DNA of 64,000 nucleotides, taken from NCBI GenBank assembly GCA_010093685.1, contig MU006242.1:62001-126000 (forward strand), in the 5' to 3' direction. The notes below the pieces were generated by a model. It saw only the letters and a program-made list of their open reading frames with translations, ran no database searches and had not been told where the DNA came from. Shown in pieces: positions 10,979 through 22,300 of this stretch. The translations under genes were made by a program, and so were the position numbers. The DNA is from Ophiobolus disseminans (lineage: Eukaryota; Ascomycota; Dothideomycetes; Pleosporales; Phaeosphaeriaceae). Within the stretch, counting starts at the first letter, position 1. Each line of letters opens with the position of its first letter.

Positions 10979-12353
10979 ATGCCTTCCATCACCGAAACGG
11001 TATCGTCTCATCGCCCAGACCTCAAATCTTACGAAGAACTGTGTATGTAATATGCCAATCCAGATCCCGAAGTTATAGCTAATGGGTTACTTAGATAAAT
11101 GGTTCCACGCACATCCCGAGCTCTCTTTCCAAGAAGAAGCCACCGCAACAGCCATCGTTAAACATCTCGAAACATTCAATGCCTATGAGATTCACGCCTC
11201 CATCGGTGGCCATGGAGTTGCAGCTGTCCTCAAGAATGGAGCAGGTAAAACCGTCCTACTTAGAGCGGACATCGATGCACTGCCCGTAGAGGAGCGCACG
11301 GGCCTGCAGTATGCTAGCACAAAGAGCATGAAGGATTTGGAGGGCGTTGAGAAGAAAGTTATGCATGCTTGTGGTCACGATATGCACATCACGGCGTTAC
11401 TTGCAGCAGCGGAGACACTGGTGAAGGCGAAAGAGACGTGGAGTGGTACACTGATTTTGGTCTTCCAACCTGCCGAAGAGAGAGCAGGTGGCGCACAAGC
11501 AATGGTTGATGGAGGTTTATACGATCGCGTACCCATTCCAGACATCGTCGTAGGAGCTCACGTCATGCCCGAGCGAGCCGGCGTCATCGGCACAAAGCGA
11601 GGCCTAATCGCCAGTGCAGCAGATTCATTCCAGTAAGTCCCTCCATCCACCCACCCCCCTCCCACTTCACCAACACACCATAGATTGAACATCCAAGGCC
11701 GACAAGCCCACGCCTCCACGCCCCACCGCGGCATCGACCCCATCGTCCAAGCCGCCTCAACCGTAACGCGCCTCCAAACAATCGTCGCCCGCGAAGTCGA
11801 CCCCCTCGACTTCGCCGTCGTGACCGTCTCCGCCTTCCACGCCGGCGACGCAGAAAACATCATCCCAGAAGAAGCAAACCTCAAACTCAACATCCGCACC
11901 GCGCGCCCCGAAACACGCGACCACGTGCTCAAAAGCGTGAGAACTATCATCGACGCCGAAGCCGCTGCGTCCTCGAACCCAAACCAACCCACCCTCACGG
12001 CAACAACGCGCTTTCCCTTCCTCTTCAACGACGACGACGTGACGGCTGCGCTGGAGAAGTCGTTTGCGGAGTACTTTAAGCTCGGCAAGGAGAGCTACCA
12101 GAGCGACATTGCGCGGCTGCAGGGGAGCGAGGATTTTGGCATCCTGGCTACGGCGGTGGGGAAGCCGAGTTGTTTCTTCCTGTACGGCGGCGTGGATCCG
12201 GAGGTGTATGATAAGGCGGAGAAAGAGGGGAAGATGAAGGAGTTACCGGGGAATCATAGTCCGTTTTTTGCGCCGGTTATTCAGCCGACGCTGATGAAGG
12301 GCGTGGATGGCTATATTGTTGCTGCGTTGACGTTTTTGGGGAAGGGGGAGTGA
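10979..12353 (+). CDS. M20-family amidohydrolase (aminoacylase / hippurate hydrolase-like)
   Basis: Three exons: 10979-11042, 11095-11632 and 11684-12353. Introns have GTATGT and GTAAGT donors, and the frame is continuous, giving 423 residues. It reads as a zinc- or manganese-dependent hydrolase of N-acyl amino acids. Motifs in order: KWFHAHPELSFQE near residue 22, the metal-binding VLLRADIDALPVEE block, HACGHDMHITALLAAAE, then PAEERAGGA with the catalytic glutamate. The lid/dimerisation domain begins near FQLNIQGRQAHAS, and the C-terminal metal ligand lies in the GNHSPFFAP segment. There is no signal peptide, so it is likely cytosolic. M20D relatives include bacterial hippurate hydrolases and plant IAA-amino-acid hydrolases; the true substrate cannot be told from sequence. 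Confidence 0.9.
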
Positions 12354-12839
12354 GATTTTGGGGTTCATGCTTTTGTGCTATTGTTCTTGGAGATGGGATT
12401 CGTGACTGTGTTTGTGCAGTGGGAGGCTAAGAGGCAGAGAGGAGTGGTGTTGAAGCTACGGTTCGCTTCTTGCACGGAGATGTTGCAAACTGCTGCTGTC
12501 TATGTACGCGTCCTAATCTGTGGCCAATAGTTCCCGTATTAAGGGCTTGAATATATACATACATCGTGGTGATGTGCGGCGAGCAGATACTACGTTCCAC
12601 TGCAGCTTGTAGTTTCTCTCGAGGTGTGCAGTTGTGACGCCTGGTCATTCCTCGCAATGAGCGCAAAACATCGTTCTCGTTGAGACTGCAGCGCAACTAT
12701 AGCGGGCGTATCGGCTTTTTAGAAGTGCGAGACGTGGGGGCTCTGGCAACGGATGATTCCAGTATCATGCCAGAGATATACAGTCTTCTATAGGTAGGGC
12801 GATAATGAGGCCTGGTCCGATTCGGGTGATTTGGGTCGT
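12354..12839. other. Intergenic, convergent 3' regions
   Basis: About 490 bp between the stop codons of the M20 hydrolase and the pepsin-like gene. Short overlapping ORFs lack motifs. Nothing else was seen. Confidence 0.55.
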
Positions 12840-14555
12840 TCATCCAAACTCTCGATAGTGTCCCTCTCCTTCCATTTCGAACCACTCTTTCTCGTTGGCA
12901 GGCAGCTCATATACCTCGATGGATGTGTCTGAAGCTTCCACAGGTTTCTCTTGCTCTGCACCCGCGGAAAGTTCGACCTTGGGATCTGAGTCGCCGGCCA
13001 ATTCGTGCTGCAGACCCGTGCCATTTTGCAATTCGTATTTCTTTTCGTCGGCGGCCATCTCGTGCGCTACTATGCTTTGCAACTCCGTGTCGTCGATGTC
13101 ACTGGCTTTCGCCAGGTTTGATGCTTGTTTCCGGCGGTATAGAAGAATGGCAAGAGCTATCGTTATGAGCAACGAGGATGCTCCACCGATTGCAATGCCG
13201 GTAATTGCACCTGTGCTTAGTCTAGCAGTCGGAGAGGTGGCGCGAATTGGTTGATCCGAGAGCTTGGGTGATAGGATTGGGGCAATATTCTCTTTTGTAG
13301 AGGAAGATGGGTAGAGTGCTTGCGACAGGTTGAATATGTTTCGCTCGTAGTCAACAGACAAATATGCGCTTTGCAGGAAAGCGCGACCAAGAAGATACTG
13401 CGTATCGTTTGATGCTTGCTTCATTGGAAAACGAAATATACCTTTTGCCGTCCCAGAATCAAAATTTGTTCCCTGCGCAGCTAGATAGAAGTTCCAATAT
13501 GGTAAGCGGATGACAATCGAGGATCCGGATGCTTCAGGGCCCACCTGAAAGTTTACGATTGGGTTATCTACAAGGTTCAATTCATGCATCGTGCTGTTGA
13601 TATAGAAGTCCTTCGAGGTAGTGTTGAACGAAAGACGAAAGGTTTTGGAGAATTGCGTACAAGCCTCTGAGGGCAGCCATATGTCCGGGATCAAGGTACT
13701 GATATACGAGATGATGGGTTTGTTCATAAGCGCATCTTTTCGGCCGTCTATTGTGATACGCTGTATGGCAACTTGAAGATCTAGCGAGATGTCCGTTCCA
13801 AATGGAAAAGTGAGATTGTTGGGTTCGAAGCGGGTGCTGTCGTATCCTCCTAATACCAGGCTGCCAAACGTCTTGGGTGCCAGATTGTAGGCACCCGCAG
13901 TATACGACCAGGACAGACTTGGTATGGGCGTGGCCATATTTCGAAGGTTATGCAGCAAGCTTGGTATCGGGTTGTTGTAATTCGTGAAGTTGATAGGTCG
14001 AGGGTTAAGAGCCAGGCTTCCGAGCGCAAATTGTGGCGAGATTACGCCTGCAATGCTTTGGTTTGTGAGAGATGGTAATCCATCGCCGGTCCAACCCAGT
14101 GACAAATCTTCGAATCCATACAGGCCATTCGCTTCAACACCTATCCGACTTTCCAAATATGTGTCCAGCTTGTACTGCCCGTATTCGTTCCATGTCCTGG
14201 ATGTGTTCCTCATGTATAGCCCGCCTCGCTGTTCTGAGCAATCCTTTCCAGATCCACTAGTCGTGTAACTGCATGCCTCGGGCAATACAAGCAAGCTCGA
14301 TGACTGACCAGACGCTGGCAGTACACGCATCTGCTGTGTGTCGGCACCGCCGACTCCGATACGGAAAGTAGACCATGGACCATTGTCGCCATCCCTACTG
14401 AGGGTTAGTGACGATGAGAGAGCGTCTCGATTCTCTTACCAGAATTGACTAGGCGGAATGCTCAGCGGCTTCCCCGAACTTGTCACATTCTCTGCCCTCG
14501 CATTACATGCGCAAAGCGCTAGAGCGGTTAGCAGCCATGGCGATATGCCCCTCAT
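12840..14555 (-). CDS. Membrane-anchored pepsin-like (A1 fold) protein, apparently catalytically dead
   Basis: Two exons, 14555-14440 and 14394-12840, with intron 14439-14395 (GTAAG donor, CTAAC branch, TAG acceptor), giving 556 residues. Exon 1 encodes a signal peptide (MRGISPWLLTALALCACNARA). The luminal part has A1 landmarks: WSTFRIGVG near 46, GLYGFEDLSLGW, GSLVLGGYDSTRF, QYLLGRAFLQSAYLSVDYE, and many N-glycosylation sequons. At the first catalytic site the usual DTG is replaced by PASGQSSSLLVLP (~65). At the second, ISYISTLIPDIWLP occupies the place of DSGT. The late FDSGTAKGI (~370) is too close to the end to be the active site. A TM helix lies at ~435-460, followed by ~95 cytosolic acidic residues. 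Fungal genomes contain related non-peptidase A1 homologues; the role is unknown. Confidence 0.75.
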
Positions 14556-16342
14556 GGCTTTATAGAACGATCTATCAAAGAACATGCGCGTCTATCGCCC
14601 ACATTATTCATAAGTAGACTCGAGCGCAGTGGGACAAAAGATGATTGATGGAAAGAAAAAGCGGAAGAAGAGTTCGCTACCGGGAAGATGCCATAATGCA
14701 GCGGTTTATTGTCATGGATGCAAGACCTCCCGTTCGCACTTATCGGACACGGACTCCAATGGGCACGAACCTTGCTGGCGGTGCGAGGTCATGCCTTGGA
14801 TGTGTCATCCGTCCCGGCATTTCAACCTGGGAAGCGATGATGAATCCTTGTGCTCTTTCATTGGCACTATCATCAAACATTTCCCAAGGTCTAGTTCTTG
14901 AATTACACTGACGGAGGTAGACAGTGCATTCATATCGCCAGCGGGCTCGCCTCCGGCTGTCGCTTGTTTCTTAATGTGCGAAGATAGATTGGTCATTGTC
15001 ATCCGTGCACAGGAAGGTCACCCCTTAACCCAAAGGCGAAGGTGCATTTAACCGCCTCCCCTGGCATGAAGGCAATCGAACGTAACGCGGTCATGATAGG
15101 CGAACAGCACCAAGGTGGGTTTTAAGATCCATGCTGCGGCCGTTGCTAGGGCTGAGGTGAGGTTCAAGTTGCGTTTCAGTGGATGTTGGTGTGGAAATGA
15201 ACAAACCGTGGAACCTCACGAGGTCGGAAGTGCGCGTTCAACATCTTGGCAACGCTTTGACCATAACACCTGGGCACGTTCTTTCTCCACCCTGATCGGA
15301 CTCCAACCCTCACAAGCGGGTCTTAACTGCCTTATTCTGAGCTTCTCTTATGAAAGCGACTAACTAAGAAGTGTAGGTAAGGACAGCTCGCAAGTTGTAT
15401 TCCACGCTGTACGCGACCGTTCTTCACATTTGCCCCACATCCATCACTCAAGCTCTCGACCTACTGCGCCTTGCCCAACCGTTGTACTGGAGAGTAAGTG
15501 TTGAAGATGAGAACCCTGATGTCGTATAAGATCTACCAACGAAAGCCGCGCCCATAAGCCCTTATTTACGCTTGTGGACCCCTCTGTACGCAGCATAGAT
15601 GTAGCCTCCCGAGGTCGCACGACGATTGCCATGGAACCAGACGCTTAGGTCAGCCCGCATCACTCTTGGCCTCGCTACAGCAAACGACTAGAGGAACGAC
15701 AGTAGATATCATCGTACCTACACCGGTCACAAGCGTTATGTAACCGCATTCATACGCGTCGTAGACGGACATCTCACCGGTCCGCAAACTTCCATGCACA
15801 GGAAATGGTGATAAGCAAGGTCCCCTTCATCACTAGTAACTACACCTAGGTAGTGTGCAGGCAGAGAGTGTGTTGAAAAACATCTACTCGAGAGCCGCCG
15901 AGAATGGTCTTATAGTATAATAGACATCACCTCACGCTGAGCCACAACAGCCGATACAGGATCGTGCATGTAGAGACGAGGGTGAGGTTATGTCGATGAC
16001 TAGGCTGCAAATTGGGAAATGGACTGTCGAATGGTCTATGCAGCGGCAATCTAATCGCTATATGATTATTGGGCGTACTGACATTTGCTTCGGCCCCCAT
16101 TGCGACGCGGCACGAGCCTGACCGCTATTGTGGTTGCAAGGCGTGCCGAGCTGTGCCAACGAGACAAGACTGCACCACCCTGGACCGGTATTATTGGTGT
16201 CTTCGATTTTCTTCACTCCCTGCTCCGTCGTCCTTTCTACCTGCTTGTTGAATTCCATGTTACGTTAGTGACTGACGAGACGTCGAACGTCGTGGTTGCT
16301 GTCTTTAGTACGCGCAACTACACGGCCATCTACTGTTCCACC
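14556..16342. other. Intergenic region, no gene seen
   Basis: 1.8 kb between the divergent pepsin-like gene and the NACHT-ankyrin pseudogene. ORFs up to ~90 codons occur in several frames but none has a motif, coherent codon use or supporting splice sites. I see no repeats or transposon ends. Confidence 0.5.
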
Positions 16343-19300
16343 ATGTCAACATCTATTTCCGCACCTACAACTGCAGCACAGCTGCCCCAGACGTCGGCTT
16401 TGCCGAGTCAAAACGTCAAATCTAGCCCGTCATTCCGGGATATTGCTAGCACAAAATTGGACACCAAAACCCGAAAAAGCCTTGCCAATGTCAATGTTGG
16501 GACCGGCAAAGTAATCAATGAGGTACTGAAGGAGGCCATAGCAAAGCAGTAGGTGTTCAACGCCAAAAGATGGAAGATCGTAATTCGCGGAAAAGAGGTG
16601 ATACTCAGTGATATCTTTGATAAGATCATTCGGTGGGTAGATCACTTCAAAGCTGCGGGAGACGTGGCTGTACAATTCAACTCAAGTGCAGCTAGTTTAC
16701 CTTGGGCGGCTGTGAGATTCATGCTACAAGTCGCAGTTAACAACAAGAGATACCTCGAGGATACAATTGAGGGAGTCCAAACTGTCGTCGAAACTATCGC
16801 TATATACGCCGCAGTAGAAACGCTCTACAAGAGCCCGGAACTTCCCTGCATACTCAGATACGCAACAAGGTTATCGCACTCTATACTCAGATTCTTGGGT
16901 TCCTCGGGGAGAGCATTCAATACTATCAGCAATCCTTGGCGAGTAAGTTTCGAATGCCCTCAATTGGTTCAAGCTAACAATGTGGAGGGCGCGCTGTGCA
17001 AGGTGCGTTCCATACGTCGCGGAACGAACAGTTACAACAGATTGCTAGATATGGCAATGAAATTCAGCGACTGGCGAGCATGTGCGACTCACATATTCAA
17101 CAAGTGCTACACAAGGATGCCATTCGTGTTAATGAGCACGTCATGACATCTTTGGAGCAACAAGCATCTTCCGATTTCGTTGGCTGGTTATCTCCAACAC
17201 CTTACAAGGAACATCACACTCGGCATTCCAGAAGTCGACTGAGCGGGTCAACGCGATGGCTACTTCGCGATCATCAATATCTGGACAGGAAAAGCAAAGC
17301 AACCTCGTCGAAGTTGTGGCTCCGAGGCATCATGGAGTCTGGCAAGACAAGTCTTGTTTCCACTGTGATTGACGCATTCTTGGGCGATCGCAATCAAGGT
17401 CTTTCTACCGTGCCGATACTGTATTATTATTGCGGCGACAAAGAGGGCCACGGCGGAGGATGCGACCCTGGCGATGTCATGCGAAATCTCTTGAGGCAAC
17501 TTAGCGTCAAAGACGACGGTACCTATAAGATTGCCGAACAACTCCATCTCGAGTTCAAATGCAGACAAGCAGAGGCAAAAGGTCACTTGGGAACAATGAG
17601 CAAGCTCGAACCACACGAATACTCTCGCTGGATAACGGAACTACTTCGGAATGACCAAGCTTTCATCATCATCGACACTCTTGACGAGATAGAGGTCTCA
17701 TATAGACACCTGTTACTGAAAGAGTTGGTCCAACTCCTACCCGACCCGGCCTGCACTGCGAAGATTTATTTTTTTCCAGTAGAGATGACGCCAACATTTC
17801 GCACTGGCTCGAAGGAACGCCTGAGTTATGCTTGCAGGTAGACCTGGCCCGAGATGATATGCAGCTTTTTGTCCATCACTGCGTGTCATTGGCGATCACA
17901 AACAAGCAGCTCTTGAATGGTAAAGTAGACGCCAGCCTACAGTTGAAGATGGAGAAGTACTTGTTCGATCGAGCGGACGGCATGTAAGTTCTGGCTTGCC
18001 ATGCACCTTTGGCACAATTTCGTCCTTTGCTAACGCCCAGGCCAGGTTTCGATGGGTGGAGCTCCAAGTGGCGCACATTTGTGGATTCAAATCAAAGCAG
18101 AGCATCGAAGAGCTTTTCTCAAACCGAGAGAGAGCCTCTATTGATGCCATCAACACTCTTTATGCCGACATCCTGGTCCGTTTACAGGAATCAGATTCGC
18201 TGGCATACAAAACGGGAATGAGAGCATTGCAACTAATTATGTGCCTGCACCAGGCAATGTCCCCGACTGCCTTGCTTGCAGCCACGTCTGTTGCTGAAGA
18301 CGGGAGTGAGCACTCGTTGGAGCTTTCTGAGTTGTTCAGCATATGTTCAAATTTGATCATTCAAGACCAGGAGCTCGAAACACTCCGTTTGGCGCATGCT
18401 TCTGTGCGCGAGTTTCTGATTACTCTCCCCAAAATGAACATGGCGAAGGCGAACAGCACCGCGGCAAATAGCTGCCTCGCCAAGTGCATTGATAGTTGTC
18501 ACGGTTTGGGGTGTCTCCTGCCTCACCTGCAATTGCACCTCGCTTGTATAGTAGCGAGTTGCGACTACCTACATTGAACTAGCGCTGCCCACAGCCACAT
18601 ACCTATATATACAATTTGTAGCTTCACTCAATACAGCCTCAGTAAAATCCTTCAATTCTTCCTGTATATGCGCTGTTCTCACACCGCGACAATAGTACTC
18701 CTCCTCGACCTGACGGCTGGTGTCAAACCGGCAACTAATTTCGACGTTTATGCGGCAATGTATTGGGAGATTCACTACAACGCCTCAGACAAAATCGACC
18801 GCGATCAATTTCTGGAAACAGCCATGAAAGATTTTGTTCTTCTTGAAGAAGCAATCATGTCGCCCTTCCATGCATGAGTCGATACTGTGGATGAAATCTC
18901 CAAAGTTTTGCCTAGAAATGATTCGCTCTACAAGGACTTGAGTGCTATCAAAAGCGCTACGATGACGCCGCTCTTTGCTGCATGCATCTACGGGCTCGAC
19001 GTGATTGTTTGTTCATTACATGAACAGGGACCGATCGATTTCAACGAGATGAACAAGTGTGGCCATACTGGAATATACCTCGCCTCTGCTGCTGGCCGAA
19101 CTGGTGTGGTGAAAAACTTGCTCCAACTAGGTGCTAGTGTTGCAGTTGAGTGCGGACATCATGGAACTCCGCTCAAAGGAGCATGTGCCAACGATCACGT
19201 CGAAATAGTGAGGCTCCTTCTTGATCTACCAGACGATGTGAATACTGTTGATTCGATCACGCTAGCCCTGCAGTCAGCCCTGCAGAATGGGCATGAAGAC

Positions 19301-22300
19301 GTTGTGGTACTTCTATTGCAGAAAGGTGCCTCGCAGGCCTCACAAGAGGTACTCGACAAAGTCTTTGATGTTGCCGCAGGAATGGGCTTTGCTGAGCTCA
19401 TGGGTTACTTGCACAAAAGCTCGAAGTCGTCTCTAGGCGAGAAGAAGCTACCACTCAAAGGCGCCGAGAAGACATTTGATGACAGCAAGATTGCACGCTT
19501 TCGGAATTATTTCAAGAGCGGAGGGATACCAGACGACGCAGTGGCGACGGCTGCATTCTATGGCCAAAATGACATCCTCCGATTCTGTGTCGACCCAGGC
19601 CTTGACATCGAGAAAGAAGGACCATTCGGTACACCCCTCCGTGCAGCAAGCCTGATGGGCCATGATTCGACCGTGCGAACGCTTCTTGCCCTGGGTGCCG
19701 AAGTCAACACGATCGAGCCGTTTGGCGATGCGCTCCCGGCAGCTGCAATGAAGGGCCATTTGCCCATTGCAACAACGCTCAATAAGCACAATTCAAATTT
19801 GAACAACCATGGTGGTTACCTTGGGATTGCACTCCAAGCGGCCACCTACCGCGGTCGTTACCATGTTGTGAAAGCTCTCCTTGATGCTGGAGCTTCTATT
19901 GATGAACGGGGACTCTTCGGTGATGCTGTGAGTGCAGCGGTTTCTGCGGGCAATGATATCATTCTAGACTTGCTCATGGCAGGTGGATATTGGAGCTCCT
20001 ACAGCCTCAATGCTGGACACGAATACGGGCTCGGGCGAGAAATGCACAGAGAGTTACCTACCCCAACACATCTGGATCTGTTGTCCAAGCTTTACAACAC
20101 AAGGGGAGCGATTCCCATACGTCATCCACAGCAAGATGAGAGCCATTTGGTCGATTCCCGGGATCTGAGTTTTGAGGATGCTTTCAACTGGGTAGGAGGC
20201 GGGACTTGGAAATGTGACACCACAAAGCGTGCTATTATTGAGCACCAAAAACAGTATGGATTTGATGCTTTCCTTGTTGCTGCCTCGACTGGAGTGGAGC
20301 CTGTCGTCAAACGCATGATTGACCTCGGCGACGCCATTGGGTTATCTGCACCTGGCATCGGCAAAGCTTTGCAGGCCGCCTCTTCAGCCGGCCAACTCAA
20401 AATTGTTGGGTTGATTCTCTCGAATTCACAAGTGGCAAAATTATGCATTACAACTTCTATGGAGCGCGCCGCCGGGTACGGACATGTTGCAGTGGTGCGA
20501 CATTTTCTCGAATGTGAAGAGGCATTTGGCCTCCGCCTAGTACGTCGTATGAGCCTTACCTCGCAAAAGGCCAAAGGAAAAAGGAGTACTGGACATAGAC
20601 GCGAAGTCATACAGATGGGGATTGCCTGTGGACTAACTACTTCTTCTCTTGGGACCAGACGGAACGTATCGAAACACATGAAAATCGCGGCAATGGTCAT
20701 GTTGTACGGTTACTTTTGCAAGCTTGTCTAGGAGATCAGCCGGCCATTATTGAGCTTGCGTTCGAGTTGGCTGAAGATCTTGAGTTGCAGAATCTTGCTC
20801 AACTTGCATTCCCACTGGCTGTCAGGACAAATAGCTTACGAGTGCTGCATTATCTCTGTCGAGAGATATTTGGTGTTGACAGTGATACTATCATACACGC
20901 CTCTTCAGAAGCAGAAGCACAACAAGCTATTCCTACGCTCTACTTTCTTTCACGACGCAACCCTAGAGGCATCCATCAACTGACAGATTTTTGGAAAACC
21001 TTCGATGCTGCATCGAAAGGGGAACTTAGCAAAATGCTAGATTATCTCACTGCCGAAGCATTAGCGTGTGAGGATGAGCCCGCACTTGGGAGAAAATTCA
21101 TCGAAGCTGCGACCCGAGGTCATCTTTCCGCAATGCAGTCATGGATTCAGCGAGTCCGTACGTTGATTCATGCAAGTTCTTGTTGATTCAAGCTCTAGAT
21201 CAGTCTTGTGCACACGGTCGTGTCGAAGTCGTGGCATACATCATCGAGTGCGGAGCTGACGTTACTGAGCTTGCCGAACAGCCTGTAAAAGAAACCAGCG
21301 AGTCATCAAACCACAGATCTGTCTGCTGTTCAAATGTCGACATGGCGTCTCAGGAAGGTACTTGGCTTCGTACTGCTCTGCAAGCTAGTTTCCAGGCCAT
21401 ACCCCAATGCGACCGGCGCTCTGGCACCGAAAATGGTTCCGACTACTTTAGGTGGAAGAAACAAGCCTTTGTGGAAAGACAAGACCGTATTGTGGAGATT
21501 CTCTTGCGGAATGGTGCAAACGTTGATGTCACTGACTATGCTGGACGGAGCCCTTTGTATCATGCGGTTCTACTTTCATCTCCAGCGACAGTCCGAGCAC
21601 TCCTAGAGCGTGGTGCTTCAACTTCGCCCGTCAATGGTACTGAAAAATCACTTTATCAGCTTGCAGCTTCGAGGGAAGCCAATTCGCTTCCAGTATTCCA
21701 GGTTTTGAGTGAAGCAACCGTAGGCCCTACGCAGACTCGTGCGGAAGGAGACTCGACCTTACTATTGGAGGCTGCACTCGACGTCTTCACGAACGCCAAC
21801 AAAAGGCTTGACGCAGGTCGTTTCATCGAATCAGTTTCAGTTCATGAAGTGCTCACTACTGGCCCTGGGGCAGTGATTCGATGGCTCCTGCAAAACCAAT
21901 TCGAGTTGCAAGCTACTGCAGCAGGCTTCACCTTACTGCTTCAAATGGCATCTGCAGACGGAGACATAGAGCTTGTCTTACTGCTGATCGAGAGGAGTGT
22001 GAACGTTGGCTATGAGGGGCATCATTTCGGCACGGCACTGAATGCTGCTGCGTTCTTTGGTCACCTGGAGTGCGTGATGCTGCTTGTCCAAGCTGGCGCA
22101 GATATCGACCTGAGATCTAAGAACTTTGAATCCACTCCTCTGCGTGCTGCAGCCAAAGGACAACACATCAAGGTGGTGCAATATCTCTTAGAAGCAGGTG
22201 TGAATATGTAATCCGTGGACTACTCCACCAACCAATCCTCGAATCACCATTCGCATCGTGAGTCAACTCTTGAATTGGCTTGCAAGAGCGGTAATTTTGA

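Noticed and set aside
20540..20740. Frameshift in the ankyrin region near 20,600
   Set aside because: A GTACGT donor at 20540, CTAAC branch and CCAG acceptor at 20658 form a 119-nt intron that restores the frame, so no mutation is needed here.
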